From contig OZ246890.1 in NCBI GenBank assembly GCA_965231815.1, forward strand, positions 124,001 to 188,000: a stretch of 64,000 bases of DNA. Reading direction: 5' to 3'. The DNA is from JAPPFW01 sp965231815. GTDB lineage: Bacteria > Actinomycetota > Acidimicrobiia > Spongiisociales > Spongiisociaceae. The position numbers and the translations under genes were made by a program. Shown here one piece after another: positions 20,166-28,197 of the stretch. The notes below the pieces were generated by a model. That model ran no database searches and was not told where the DNA came from. It saw only the letters and a list, made by a program, of their open reading frames with translations. Position 1 is the first letter of the stretch. Every line of letters starts with the position of its first letter.

Positions 20166-20315
20166 ATATATGAACTTTCTTCCCATGACTCAATTCTCCC
20201 AACAAATCGAGTCTCCGGAGAACCCGGCGTGGTTCACTTCTTCCCTTGGTTTTCCCAATAGCTGTGAGGCTGACGTGAGTGGAGCCCCTCCTTGTGGTGA
20301 ACGGGGAGTGAGGGG

Positions 20316-20400
20316 TTAGGTGAGGTCTAGAGCGCGGGCGAGGAAGGTGGCCATCTGCGCATGGGACGGGGTTCTGGGGGCAGTAACGGAAGGGACTGGT
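20316..20400 (-). pseudogene. C-terminal scrap of an SLH-domain protein
   Basis: A minus-strand reading TPSHAQMATFLARALDLT followed by TAA at 20316-20318 matches the end of an actinobacterial SLH repeat (usual form tRaQMAtFLaRAL). Only ~25 codons are recognisable. It indicates a lost surface-protein gene in this gap. Nothing else is recognisable between 20166 and 20577. Confidence 0.5.
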
Positions 20401-20577
20401 CGTGCAGCCTGCGGTCACATGGCTCTTCGGAGACCAGTGGGGAGTCGGGTATCTGCAAGGCGAGAGGGGAATCCGCAAGAGTGAACAGGGGCTCTCAATG
20501 ATCGGATTTCGAGCAATGACATTCAAGCCGGGAGGGTCCCTGTGGGAGTTGAGAGCAAGCCGCGGCCGGGTTCGGTA

Positions 20578-20736
20578 TCAACTTGGATGGGAGTTGGCGG
20601 GCACGTTGACCTGGTCCGGGTTTGCCCGGTCGCGTGTGTTCAACCACGCGGCGGCCCGTTGCCAGGCGGCCTCGTTCAGAGCCTGCAGTCCCAGACGCTT
20701 GGCCTTCTTCACAAGGAGTGCTATCTTCACACGCAT
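20578..20736 (-). CDS. Possible small protein divergent from the AbiEi gene
   Basis: A 52-codon frame on the minus strand starts with ATG at 20736, inside the palindrome, and ends in TGA at 20578-20580. The product would begin MRVKIALLVKKAKRLG, continue with an amphipathic helix (LQALNEAAWQRAAAWLNTRD) and end NSHPS. No family was recognised. Its composition is protein-like, but the first residues come from the palindrome itself, and no ribosome site is evident. It may be the relic of another gene. Confidence 0.3.
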   Translation of the reverse strand: MRVKIALLVKKAKRLGLQALNEAAWQRAAAWLNTRDRANPDQVNVPANSHPS

Positions 20737-20750
20737 TGTGAAGATAGCAC
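20718..20750. promoter_or_regulatory. Perfect 14-bp inverted repeat, probable AbiEi operator
   Basis: GTGCTATCTTCACA at 20718-20731 and TGTGAAGATAGCAC at 20737-20750 are perfect reverse complements with a 5-bp spacer (CGCAT). The palindrome lies immediately before the ATG of the AbiEi-like gene and overlaps an upstream GTG candidate start. AbiEi-type antitoxins autoregulate by binding inverted repeats near their promoter, so an operator role is likely. A translational hairpin is the alternative. Confidence 0.7.
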
Positions 20751-20752
20751 CG

Positions 20753-21781
20753 ATGATAAACATAGGCGGTAGGTTCGAAGCCGAAGCCCTACGGATAATA
20801 CGAGCTATCCCTGGTCTCGATGTCATTGCAGAGCCCGAACCTCTCCGCAGTGCAGCGGACGCCGTTGTGATGTTCGCAGGGACCGAGGAATACGTCGCGA
20901 TCGAGTTCAAGACTCGTGTCAATGCTGCGGCCGCATGGCAGCTAGTCAACCTTGTCCGGCCCCGTCTCGAGTTCCCACTGATACTCATCGCCGCCGAGAC
21001 TACGACAGATGCCCGACGGATCCTCACGGAGCACGGCATCGCCTTCATTGATGGGCTCGGCAACGTGCACCTAGAGCTGCCGGGACTGCTCTTTCACATC
21101 GCGGGGACCGGCCGGCCGACTCGTCCCCCCGTGCCGAGCCGCTTGTCGGGCAAGGCCGGTTTGATAGCTCAAGCCCTCCTGCTGGATCCTGGAAGGGCTT
21201 GGCGAATCAAGGACTTGGCTGAGCAGACTGGCGTCTCGAGTGGCCTGGTTCACCGTGTGCTGTCACGCCTTGAGGTTGAGGGCGTTGTCAACACGAAGGG
21301 TGCCGGTCCTCTCCGGACGCGCCACGTCTCGGATCCCACCGCCTTGCTGGATCTCTGGGCCGAGGAGAGTGTTGACCGACCAGTCCGGACTCGTTGCTAT
21401 CTGCTGGCCCAAACCCCTCGGCAACTCATCACCGAACTCGGGGAGGGCCTTCATGGTGCCGGTATCGAGTATGCGCTGACCGGTGCCGCCGCAGCGAGCA
21501 TCATCGCGCCTCTCATAACTACGATCACCGTCGCTGAAGTATGGGTTGCCGAGGCAGCCGACCCCAGGCAACTCTTCGACCACACGGCGGCAACTCCAGT
21601 CGCCCAGGGTCACAACGTCGCGTTCCTGCAAGCTCGCGCCGACGCACCGCTCGCCTTTAGCAAGCAATACGGCAATCTTTGGATCGTCAACCAGTTCAGG
21701 CTCTACGCTGATCTCCGGCGTGACAGACGCCGGGGGGTCGAACAAGCGGATCACCTACGACGCGAGGTCATAGGCTTCTGA
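20753..21781 (+). CDS. AbiEi-like antitoxin / transcriptional regulator of a type IV toxin-antitoxin pair
   Basis: A 342-residue protein. The N-terminal ~110 residues resemble a nuclease-like fold (EEYVAIEFKTR, FPLILIAAETTTDARRIL). A winged helix-turn-helix follows at ~149-178 (WRIKDLAEQTGVSSGLVHRV), then a C-terminal domain of the kind seen in AbiEi_2-type antitoxins. It should repress its own operon and neutralise the adjacent nucleotidyltransferase. The ATG at 20753 directly follows the 14-bp palindrome; GTG at 20738 is an alternative start. The reading frame is open far upstream, but that part shows no similarity. The stop overlaps the toxin ATG (TGATG). Confidence 0.75.
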   Translation: MINIGGRFEAEALRIIRAIPGLDVIAEPEPLRSAADAVVMFAGTEEYVAIEFKTRVNAAAAWQLVNLVRPRLEFPLILIAAETTTDARRILTEHGIAFIDGLGNVHLELPGLLFHIAGTGRPTRPPVPSRLSGKAGLIAQALLLDPGRAWRIKDLAEQTGVSSGLVHRVLSRLEVEGVVNTKGAGPLRTRHVSDPTALLDLWAEESVDRPVRTRCYLLAQTPRQLITELGEGLHGAGIEYALTGAAAASIIAPLITTITVAEVWVAEAADPRQLFDHTAATPVAQGHNVAFLQARADAPLAFSKQYGNLWIVNQFRLYADLRRDRRRGVEQADHLRREVIGF

Positions 21782-22737
21782 TGAGGGACCATCACACCAC
21801 CTACGACAACTTCGCAACAGACCGCTGCGAGAGAGTGTTACTAACGCTCCTCGGCGATGTCGGTCCATGGAACAAGCGCGTCTATCTCGCCGGAGGCCTC
21901 GCACCCCGCTACCTCGTCGGCCGCCTCCCCGCTGGAGCTAGAGCACATGTCGGCACTACTGACGTCGACCTGATCATCGGGCTCACCCTTGACGCCGATA
22001 CGCAAGAGACGTACCGCACCCTCCACAACAATCTCAAGACCGCAGGCTTCAAACAAGCCCAGCCGAGTTTTCGATGGTCCCGAACTGTGGATGGTGCTGT
22101 TGTCTACGTAGAGTTTCTCTGCGAAACCGACCAAGTTGAACCAGGAACTATCTACCGTCCGAGAGGAACGACCGGTTCAAAGGTGGCCGCGGTCAATGTC
22201 CGCGGCGCCCAACTGGTTACGAGGGACTACATCGAACGCCCGATCCAAGGAGACCGACTCGACGATGGCGGCCGCTCCAAGGTGACGGTCCGAGTTGCCG
22301 GACTGCTCCCTTACACGGTTCTGAAGATCCTCGCGTTCCAAGACCGACACGACAACAAGGACGCCTACGACCTCGTCTTTGTCATCCTCAACTACGACGG
22401 CGGTCCAACCGCAGCCGGGTACGCCAGCGCTGCCAGTCCGGTTTTCAGCCACCCGCTAGTCACCGAAGCCCTCGCCCTCCTCTCGGAGCGCTTTGCCGAA
22501 GCAGGCCACGACGGACCCCACGCTTACGCGTCATTCCAAGCGGAACCTGGCGACTACCTAGCCAAGGCGCGCCTCCGGAACGAAGCCGTCGCGGTGATCG
22601 ACAAGTACCTAGCTGGCTTCCACGCAGGGCATGACGGGAACAGACGACAGCGTCCGACGGCTGTTGCCCAACTGGGACGCTCAGGTGGCACCGTTTCGCT
22701 CTGGTCAGGAGCACGGGCCGATCGACGAGAAGACTGA
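21781..22737 (+). CDS. AbiEii-like nucleotidyltransferase toxin
   Basis: A 318-residue nucleotidyltransferase-fold protein. The signature GGLAPRYLVG is near residue 38 and TTDVDLIIG near 60, giving the GG...DxD pattern of catalytic metal ligands. A later segment GLLPYTVLKILAFQDRHDNKDAYDL carries the lysine and acidic residues conserved in AbiEii/DUF1814 proteins. AbiEii-type toxins transfer nucleotides to target RNA and give phage defence or bacteriostasis. Translational coupling to the AbiEi-like gene supports a type IV toxin-antitoxin system. The C-terminal ~40 residues are low in similarity and arginine-rich. Confidence 0.78.
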   Translation: MRDHHTTYDNFATDRCERVLLTLLGDVGPWNKRVYLAGGLAPRYLVGRLPAGARAHVGTTDVDLIIGLTLDADTQETYRTLHNNLKTAGFKQAQPSFRWSRTVDGAVVYVEFLCETDQVEPGTIYRPRGTTGSKVAAVNVRGAQLVTRDYIERPIQGDRLDDGGRSKVTVRVAGLLPYTVLKILAFQDRHDNKDAYDLVFVILNYDGGPTAAGYASAASPVFSHPLVTEALALLSERFAEAGHDGPHAYASFQAEPGDYLAKARLRNEAVAVIDKYLAGFHAGHDGNRRQRPTAVAQLGRSGGTVSLWSGARADRRED

Positions 22738-22800
22738 AGGGAGCGTTGCGACCACCCTTTGAACCCGGCCTGCTTACGTGTGCCGGCCTATCGTCGAGGT

Positions 22801-23118
22801 TCATGCGCGATACATGGGCTTGCCTGTCTCAGATGCATTTCGTCGTTTACGATCCAGGACCTCGATGAGTTCGATGTGGCCTTCTAGTATGGGCACGAGG
22901 TCGATCCCGTCCATCAGGATTAGCGGTGTTTGATTGTAGGAGTGTGCATCGACGGCACTCTCTTTGAAGCTTGAAATCGAGATGCAGAGACCGAGGGTAT
23001 TCCGGGCCTTACGATCTATTTTCGCCTTGAACTTGTCGAGGTGCTCGAGACCAAGCGGCTCCGCGTGCCACTTCGCTTCGAGTAGGTAGTCGTTGGCTCG
23101 TCCTGAGAAACCCCCCAC
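22801..23118 (-). pseudogene. Endonuclease-like gene with its 5' end replaced by repeat A
   Basis: A ~94-residue C-terminal segment reads DYLLEAKWHAEPLGLEHLDK followed by KIDRKARNTLGLCIS and PLILMDGIDLVPILEGHIEL, ending before the AbiEii gene. The EAKW strand and the rest resemble Mrr-like/PD-(D/E)xK restriction-endonuclease folds, but the first acidic ligand and N-terminal domains are missing. The apparent GTG start at 23118 and first residues (VGGFSGR) are encoded by the family A repeat at 23101, which has cut off the true 5' end. It lies convergent with the AbiE pair, so it may be a relic of the same defence locus. Confidence 0.6.
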
Positions 23119-23208
23119 AAAGGGGTTCAGCCGCTAACCCGCAACTCTCTGACCAGGCGGTTTGCCGGCCACCTAACCCCGTAAGATTCGTTTTCAGGAC
23201 ACTCCTAG
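23101..23208 (+). repeat. Short inverted-repeat element, family A copy 3 (left end truncated)
   Basis: The copy starts TCCTGAGAAACCCC and ends ACACTCCTAG at 23208. The left 10-bp terminus is missing. Inside are CTGACCAGGCGGTTTGCCGG and CCCCGTAAGATTCG as in other copies. It replaces the start of an endonuclease-like gene on its left, and its right CTAG supplies the stop codon of the minus-strand CMD gene (CTA at 23205-23207). Confidence 0.8.
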
Positions 23209-23945
23209 GAACGAAGGCGTGATGCCGCGATGCCGGCAGCTCCCGGGTGCCACGCCGCCAATCCTCCGAAAGGCACCGCCGTCGCAACCGCCTCCGCCAG
23301 TTCGGTGTCCGACGCGCCCTCCTTTCGGGCGGCGGCCGCATGCGCAGCGACGAACTCCGGCTCGTGCAGAGAGCTGTTGACGGCCACGAGCAAGAGCTCG
23401 GTGTGCAACGGGCTGAGGCCGGCGCCACGCAGTCCCGAACGACGCAGCAACAGGTAGCCCTCTAGAGCGCGGGGAACCTCATCGGCCATCAGCCGGATAC
23501 GATCGGGCACCGTTCCGTACACGGATGCGGCATATGCCTTCGCCTCGTCGACACTTACCCCGCCGGCCGGCGGCTCGCTCGTTCCGGCGCCGCGGCGAGG
23601 AACCATCTGATCGGCCGCGGCGATGAACCTCCGGTACGGCGGAATCCCGCGTGATACCAGAAGGGTCAGCGCGGCGCCGTCGGCCTGGTCCCTGCTCAAG
23701 CCTGATGTGAAGGCCTGATCGAGGCAGGCGGAGCTCAAATCGTCTTCCTGCTTGACGGATGCGATGGCTGCCATATATAGCCACTTGACCGAGGCCGGCA
23801 ACGAACCGTCGCCGGTTGCGGCGTCGGTGAGTCTGGCGAGCCCCTCGGCGGCAACCGGATGGGTCGTGACGAGGCCATCGAGCCAGTCCGGGGAACCCAA
23901 CCACGTTTGCAGCCGATCGGCGCCCGCGGGCGATGTCGCCTCCAT
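23205..23945 (-). CDS. CMD-family (carboxymuconolactone decarboxylase-like) protein, double-domain
   Basis: A 246-residue helical protein with two CMD-like halves: the first around VKWLYMAAIASVKQEDDLSS and ALTLLVSRGIPPYRRF, the second around LSPLHTELLLVAVNSSLHEP and ELAEAVATAVPFGGLAAW. No CxxC or CxxH redox motif is present. The ATG at 23945 follows AAAGGAGGAAG, a strong ribosome site, and is preferred over an upstream frame. The stop lies in the terminus of the family A repeat. It resembles the protein at 45041 and the fragment at 19906. These double-domain CMD proteins recur beside CoA-transferase/SDR genes here, suggesting a pathway role. Confidence 0.8.
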   Translation of the reverse strand: MEATSPAGADRLQTWLGSPDWLDGLVTTHPVAAEGLARLTDAATGDGSLPASVKWLYMAAIASVKQEDDLSSACLDQAFTSGLSRDQADGAALTLLVSRGIPPYRRFIAAADQMVPRRGAGTSEPPAGGVSVDEAKAYAASVYGTVPDRIRLMADEVPRALEGYLLLRRSGLRGAGLSPLHTELLLVAVNSSLHEPEFVAAHAAAARKEGASDTELAEAVATAVPFGGLAAWHPGAAGIAASRLRS

Positions 23946-24055
23946 CTTCCTCCTTTCGCATCGACGGTTCATTATCGCCGCCGCCGAGACGGAACCTACA
24001 GTCCTCGAATGGGGCAACGTTCGCTCGATCGCTTACGATTCGACAGTCCTCGAAG

Positions 24056-24790
24056 ATGGGAGGGACCGTGGCGCCGAAGAAAGCAGTCGTGACCGGTGCC
24101 GGCCGCGGAATCGGCATGGCCGTCGCCGAAGTTCTCGAAGGGGAGGGTTACGAGGTCTTCCGGCTCGACCTGGCGCCCGGTCCCGGGATATGGGAGTGCG
24201 ACGTGGCGGATCCCACGGCCGTCGAGCGAGCCGCCGATGCGATCGGCCCCATCAATGTTCTTGTCAACAACGCGGGCATTTGGCGGTTTGCGCGGCTGGA
24301 GCAAGTGGATCCGGCCGAATTCAAGAGCGTGCTCGACGTGAACTTGCGCGGAACGTTCCACTGCACCCGTTACTTCGGCGCCGCGATGCTGGGCAAGGGC
24401 GGGGTGATCATCAATGTGGCCTCGATCGCAGCGTCCGTGGTCGGTTCGGGCGCGGGGGCCTATTCGGCCTCGAAGGCGGGTGTGGTGGCCTTGACCAAGC
24501 AAACAGCCATCTCATGGGGGCCTCGTGGCGTCAGGTGTAACGCGGTGGCCCCCGGCCTCATCGCCACTCCCGGTACCGCCGACATCTACGACGACCCTGC
24601 GCGATGTGCGGCGCGAGCCGATGCCGTTCCCTCGCGCCGGATCGGCACACCTGGAGATGTCGCCGGACTCATCGCCTTTCTCGCTTCCGACGCGGCTTCG
24701 TACATAAACGGACAAACGATCTATGTCGATGGCGGGCTGAGCGCGGCGCTCCTCGAGCTATTACCGCGCCCCGCCGAACTGGAGGGTTAG
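24056..24790 (+). CDS. SDR family oxidoreductase
   Basis: A 244-residue FabG-like short-chain dehydrogenase. The cofactor motif TGAGRGIG is near residue 14, NNAG near 71, and the catalytic Ser/Tyr/Lys in ASIAASVVGSGAGAYSASK. It ends with INGQTIYVDGG and a short tail. It probably oxidises or reduces a hydroxy/keto group with NAD(P). ATG 24056 is chosen. GTG 24068 (giving MAPKKAVV) follows GGGAGGG with short spacing and is an alternative. Its TAG stop at 24788-24790 is formed by the left terminus of a family B repeat. Confidence 0.86.
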   Translation: MGGTVAPKKAVVTGAGRGIGMAVAEVLEGEGYEVFRLDLAPGPGIWECDVADPTAVERAADAIGPINVLVNNAGIWRFARLEQVDPAEFKSVLDVNLRGTFHCTRYFGAAMLGKGGVIINVASIAASVVGSGAGAYSASKAGVVALTKQTAISWGPRGVRCNAVAPGLIATPGTADIYDDPARCAARADAVPSRRIGTPGDVAGLIAFLASDAASYINGQTIYVDGGLSAALLELLPRPAELEG

Positions 24791-24997
24791 CCCCGATTAT
24801 TCATGGATGAGGGTTTGACCGATGAGTCGATTACGCCGTAATCACGCCCCTGACCAGGGAATACAGCTATCGGTGTTTCCCATCCCGGGCCGGTATTGGA
24901 GGGTCACCCGCGGGTGAAGGCTGGATTTATCCTGATACTTATGTTGAACTGGCGTTCCATGCGTCGGTGTGTGGGAAACCTGAATAATCAGGGCTAG
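24788..24997 (+). repeat. Inverted-repeat element, family B copy 1
   Basis: A ~210-bp non-coding element beginning TAGCCCCGATTATTCATGG and ending TGAATAATCAGGGCTAG, so the outer ~15 bp are inverted repeats. Inside are CCCTGACCAGGGAATACAGC and the pair TGTTTCCCATCC / GTGTGGGAAACC, which can form a stem. Its first three bases are the stop codon of the SDR gene. The remainder of the gap to 25151 holds no gene; a TATATT at ~25047 is a weak promoter candidate for the operon that follows. Confidence 0.85.
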
Positions 24998-25151
24998 AAG
25001 CCTTTCAGTGGACGAAATCCCGCTGGTGCGACGGGTGTAAACAGGTATATTCTGATATTGACCCCGTCACCCGCCCCGAGCAGGTCGCTGGACCCGCCCG
25101 AGTGCCGGATGGTCCAACCGGGATTTAGCGTGAAGCGCGGAAGGAGGCGTA

Positions 25152-26465
25152 GTGACGTTGCAGGACCATTCTTGGGGACCTTGGCACAAACCACCCGAGT
25201 ACTTCTCTGTACCGGCGTATTGGGATCCTGAGATCCAGGACGCAATTGCTGAGAAGGGGCGGTCGGTCAAGATCATCGACTGCACCCTCAGCGAGGGTGA
25301 AGACATGGTTGGCCGACACCTCTCGTGGGCGGCGCGCATGCGCCTGGCTCACATGCTCGACGAACTCGGTGTCGGCGAGATCACCACTCCGATCGGCCTG
25401 TCACCGCGAGAACTCAAGGATTGGGTGAGAGCCTGCAAGCGCGAAGGCATCGAGACGCCCATCTGCGACAAGCTGATCGCGCATGTGCTGCCTCTCGAGC
25501 AGGGCGACTGGAAGAAGCGGTACGACGACCATCTCGCATGCGAAGCGGACACGTTCGTCACCTTCCCCTTCTATCCGCAAATCAGCTACTGGAGTGACTT
25601 CACAAAAGGTCCTTACACCAAGGATCAGGTGGTCGATGCGATCCACGAGACCGTGAGCTACGGCGTCGAGAAAGACGCTCAGATCATCTTCAGCTTCCCC
25701 GACTCGTTCCGTCACAGTGTCGAGACCATCAAACTGTTCTGCAAGGCAGGAGTGGACGCGGGGGCCATGGGTATCTACGTCTACGACAGCCGGGGCCAGA
25801 GCAACCCGAGAGCCTCTTATCTCATTTGCCGCGAGATCAAGGAAACGATCGGCGACGCGAAGCTGTACGTCCAGCATCACAACGACCTCGGAATGGCGAC
25901 CGCGAACTCACTCGCGGCTGCCGAAGCCGGCGCGGACTACATCGACGCGGCAATGAACGGTGTCGGCGACCGCTCGGGGACGGCGGCCCTCGAAGAGGTC
26001 GCCTGCGCGCTCTATGCATACGGCTGGGACGCCGGAGTGCGCCTCGACAAGCTGCTTCCGCTCGCCGAAGAGGTCGAGAAGGCCTTCGGCGGCCACATCA
26101 GCGACGCCATCAAGCCCATCATCGGCTGGCAGGCGAACATGGAGGAGGGGTACGGCCACCGCGACCCCGACGACCCGCCGGAGAGTCCGATGGCGATTGC
26201 CGGTGAAGTTCTGGGCAAACCATTTGAAAGCGTGATAGGGCCGAACGTTTTCGGCAAGATTCACTACATCCAACCCGAGGGCCTGCACAAGCACAAAGAG
26301 ATCATTGCCGACTTCATTGGAGAGCTCGGCTTCGAGTGCTCCGACGAAGACCTGGAAGAGGTGCGGAACCGCACCAAGGACGCTCTTCTGGGCAGGGCCG
26401 AGGGCTATATCACCATCGATGAACTCAAGCTCATAGTGGAAGGGGTGTTGCAGGCGAATGACTGA
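25152..26465 (+). CDS. DRE-TIM metallolyase-like protein (HMG-CoA lyase / isopropylmalate synthase superfamily)
   Basis: A 437-residue TIM-barrel protein. The opening strand IIDCTLSEGED (residue ~41) corresponds to the superfamily's D.TLREG motif but has Ser for the catalytic Arg. The metal site VQHHNDLGMATANSLAAAEAG (~235) reads QHHND where most members have HxHND. NGVGDRSGTAALEEV (~275) matches the family. A carbon-carbon lyase or synthase role is likely, but the altered residues make the reaction uncertain. The GTG start follows GGAAGGAGG. It heads an operon with a monooxygenase-like gene, an NMT1-type importer and an MFS transporter, suggesting it processes the imported compound. Confidence 0.8.
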   Translation: MTLQDHSWGPWHKPPEYFSVPAYWDPEIQDAIAEKGRSVKIIDCTLSEGEDMVGRHLSWAARMRLAHMLDELGVGEITTPIGLSPRELKDWVRACKREGIETPICDKLIAHVLPLEQGDWKKRYDDHLACEADTFVTFPFYPQISYWSDFTKGPYTKDQVVDAIHETVSYGVEKDAQIIFSFPDSFRHSVETIKLFCKAGVDAGAMGIYVYDSRGQSNPRASYLICREIKETIGDAKLYVQHHNDLGMATANSLAAAEAGADYIDAAMNGVGDRSGTAALEEVACALYAYGWDAGVRLDKLLPLAEEVEKAFGGHISDAIKPIIGWQANMEEGYGHRDPDDPPESPMAIAGEVLGKPFESVIGPNVFGKIHYIQPEGLHKHKEIIADFIGELGFECSDEDLEEVRNRTKDALLGRAEGYITIDELKLIVEGVLQAND

Positions 26466-26775
26466 ACCGGGTCTGCCCCAGTACGTGATTCTGCATCAGT
26501 ACGGCGTGGATCCCGACGGTGACACCCGGCAGCGGCTATGGCCCGAATTCGTACCGAAGCTGAAGGAGATTCCCGGGTTCGTGGCTGTCTACACGTTCGA
26601 TGACCCGGACGCCCGAGAAGGTGTCAGCCTCACCTTCTGGGAAACCGAAGCCGCCGCTCAGGCCTACATCGACAGTGATGCCAGGCAGAAGCTCGACACA
26701 CTGGCTTCTGAGTTCCGCCCGGCGACGAATCGCCGCATCATGAGAATCCTCCAAGCGGACGATCCGCGCCAGTGA
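26458..26775 (+). CDS. Small dimeric alpha-beta barrel protein (antibiotic biosynthesis monooxygenase-like)
   Basis: A 105-residue ferredoxin-like-fold protein: strand PQYVILHQYGV, helix WPEFVPKLKEI, strand GFVAVYTFDD, then VSLTFWETEAAAQAYIDSD and a final helix/strand. This pattern is typical of ABM/quinol-monooxygenase or EthD-like proteins, which act as dimers without cofactors on quinone or phenolic substrates. The specific function is unknown. Its ATG overlaps the end of the DRE-TIM gene by 8 bp, and the importer lipoprotein gene follows closely. Confidence 0.7.
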   Translation: MTEPGLPQYVILHQYGVDPDGDTRQRLWPEFVPKLKEIPGFVAVYTFDDPDAREGVSLTFWETEAAAQAYIDSDARQKLDTLASEFRPATNRRIMRILQADDPRQ

Positions 26776-26834
26776 GAGAGAACGAAAATGAGAATGGATT
26801 CCGAAAAATCGGGAGACGAGGGAAGGAGACGACA

Positions 26835-28070
26835 ATGATGACAAGGAGAACCAGGGGCTTTCACGGCCTCTTGATCCTGGGGGTTGCCTTCGCTTTGGCC
26901 GCGGCGGCCTGCGGTGGCGACGCCGCGCCACCGGAAACTGTGGTGGTCACTTCGATCGTGGAGGTCGAGGTCCCGGGCGAAACAGTCACTGAGATTGTCG
27001 AGGTTGAGGTCCCGGGCGAAACAGTCACCGTGACTTCCATCGTAACCGAGATCGTCACAGAGACCGTAGAGGTCGAAGTGACGGCGCCGCCGCCGCCACC
27101 GGCGCCACTGTCCGAATCGAAGGTCCGCTGGGCCGGCTTCGGCGGCATGGCCGAGCTCCTGTTTTTCGTAGCGGAGGACGGCGGCTTCTTCGAGGCCGAA
27201 GGTCTCGAGTTGGAGCGCATAGAGCTGGGAGGCGGCGTTGACCTGTTTACGGCTCTTGCCAGCGGATCGGTCGCGTTCACTCAGTTGGGCACCCAGCACG
27301 GAATCAGAGCGGTGACGAGGGGTCTCGACTTCCGCGGTATTTTCGGTTTCTCGCATGGCCCGAACGAATTCGGCGTCATCTCACCTGAGGCGGCCACTGC
27401 TGCGGGTATAACCCAGGACTCGACGATCGATGAGAAGTTCGAGGCGCTGCGCGGCCTCACGATCGGCACAGGTCGACCCGGCTCGACGACGACGACTCTG
27501 GCAATCGGAGCCATGGAACAACGAGGCATCGACACCACGTCCGACGTCGAGTTGGTTCCGCTCGGGAGGGGCAGCGCAATGCTGCCCGCGTTCCAGGCTG
27601 GTGAGATCGACGCGTTCTTCTGGATTCCTCCGGAGACACAGATAGCGGCCTTGGAGCCAGGCGCAGTGACGATCGACTTCCGGCTGCTGCCCGAGCTCGA
27701 AAGCGTCAACTGGGCAAGCTACTTCACGACGGACAACTACATCCTCGAGCACCCCGACACGGTGCAGGCGTTCCTGCGCGCGGTTCTCAACGCAAGGGAA
27801 TGGGCATTGGCGAACGAAGCCGATGCGCGCGAGATCGCCAGGGCGCGGTTCCCGGACCTCGAGGAGTCGGCTTTCGCCGCGTCCTTCCAGATCGACTACG
27901 ACTCGCTCAAGCCGTCGATCTTGTTCAGTGAGGATGGCTTCGAGAAGGGGAGGTACATCCTCAACCTCGGTCTGCCCGCAGACGAGCCGAACACGACCCT
28001 GATGAGCGCGGTCGCCACCAATGAACTAGTGATCCAGGCCGCTACGGAGTTGGGCATACCGATCGAGTGA
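26835..28070 (+). CDS. ABC importer substrate-binding lipoprotein (NMT1/SsuA-like)
   Basis: A 411-residue lipoprotein. An N-terminal signal with a lipobox (LAAAACGG, Cys near residue 27) is followed by a low-complexity linker in which EVEVPGETVT occurs twice and related VTEIV units follow, then a PPPPP hinge. The binding domain starts near residue 95 (VRWAGFGGMAELLFFVAEDG) and has the SsuA/NMT1 pattern (ALASGSVAFTQLGTQ, FQAGEIDAFF, HPDTVQAFLRAVL). The start ATG at 26835 follows AAGGAG; the frame is open upstream. It binds a small organic solute for the transporter encoded directly downstream. The ligand is unknown; family members bind sulfonates, nitrate or thiamine precursors. Confidence 0.85.
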   Translation: MMTRRTRGFHGLLILGVAFALAAAACGGDAAPPETVVVTSIVEVEVPGETVTEIVEVEVPGETVTVTSIVTEIVTETVEVEVTAPPPPPAPLSESKVRWAGFGGMAELLFFVAEDGGFFEAEGLELERIELGGGVDLFTALASGSVAFTQLGTQHGIRAVTRGLDFRGIFGFSHGPNEFGVISPEAATAAGITQDSTIDEKFEALRGLTIGTGRPGSTTTTLAIGAMEQRGIDTTSDVELVPLGRGSAMLPAFQAGEIDAFFWIPPETQIAALEPGAVTIDFRLLPELESVNWASYFTTDNYILEHPDTVQAFLRAVLNAREWALANEADAREIARARFPDLEESAFAASFQIDYDSLKPSILFSEDGFEKGRYILNLGLPADEPNTTLMSAVATNELVIQAATELGIPIE

Positions 28071-28197
28071 CGTGCCGGTAATCCTTCAGAGGGTTGATGA
28101 TGGGAGTCGGCGCCGAGGGCCGGCTCCCATCGGCACTGGTGGGGACCAGCCTTCGTAGCTTGCGGTTGCGACCTGCTCACGCTGCTGTGAGGTATCC

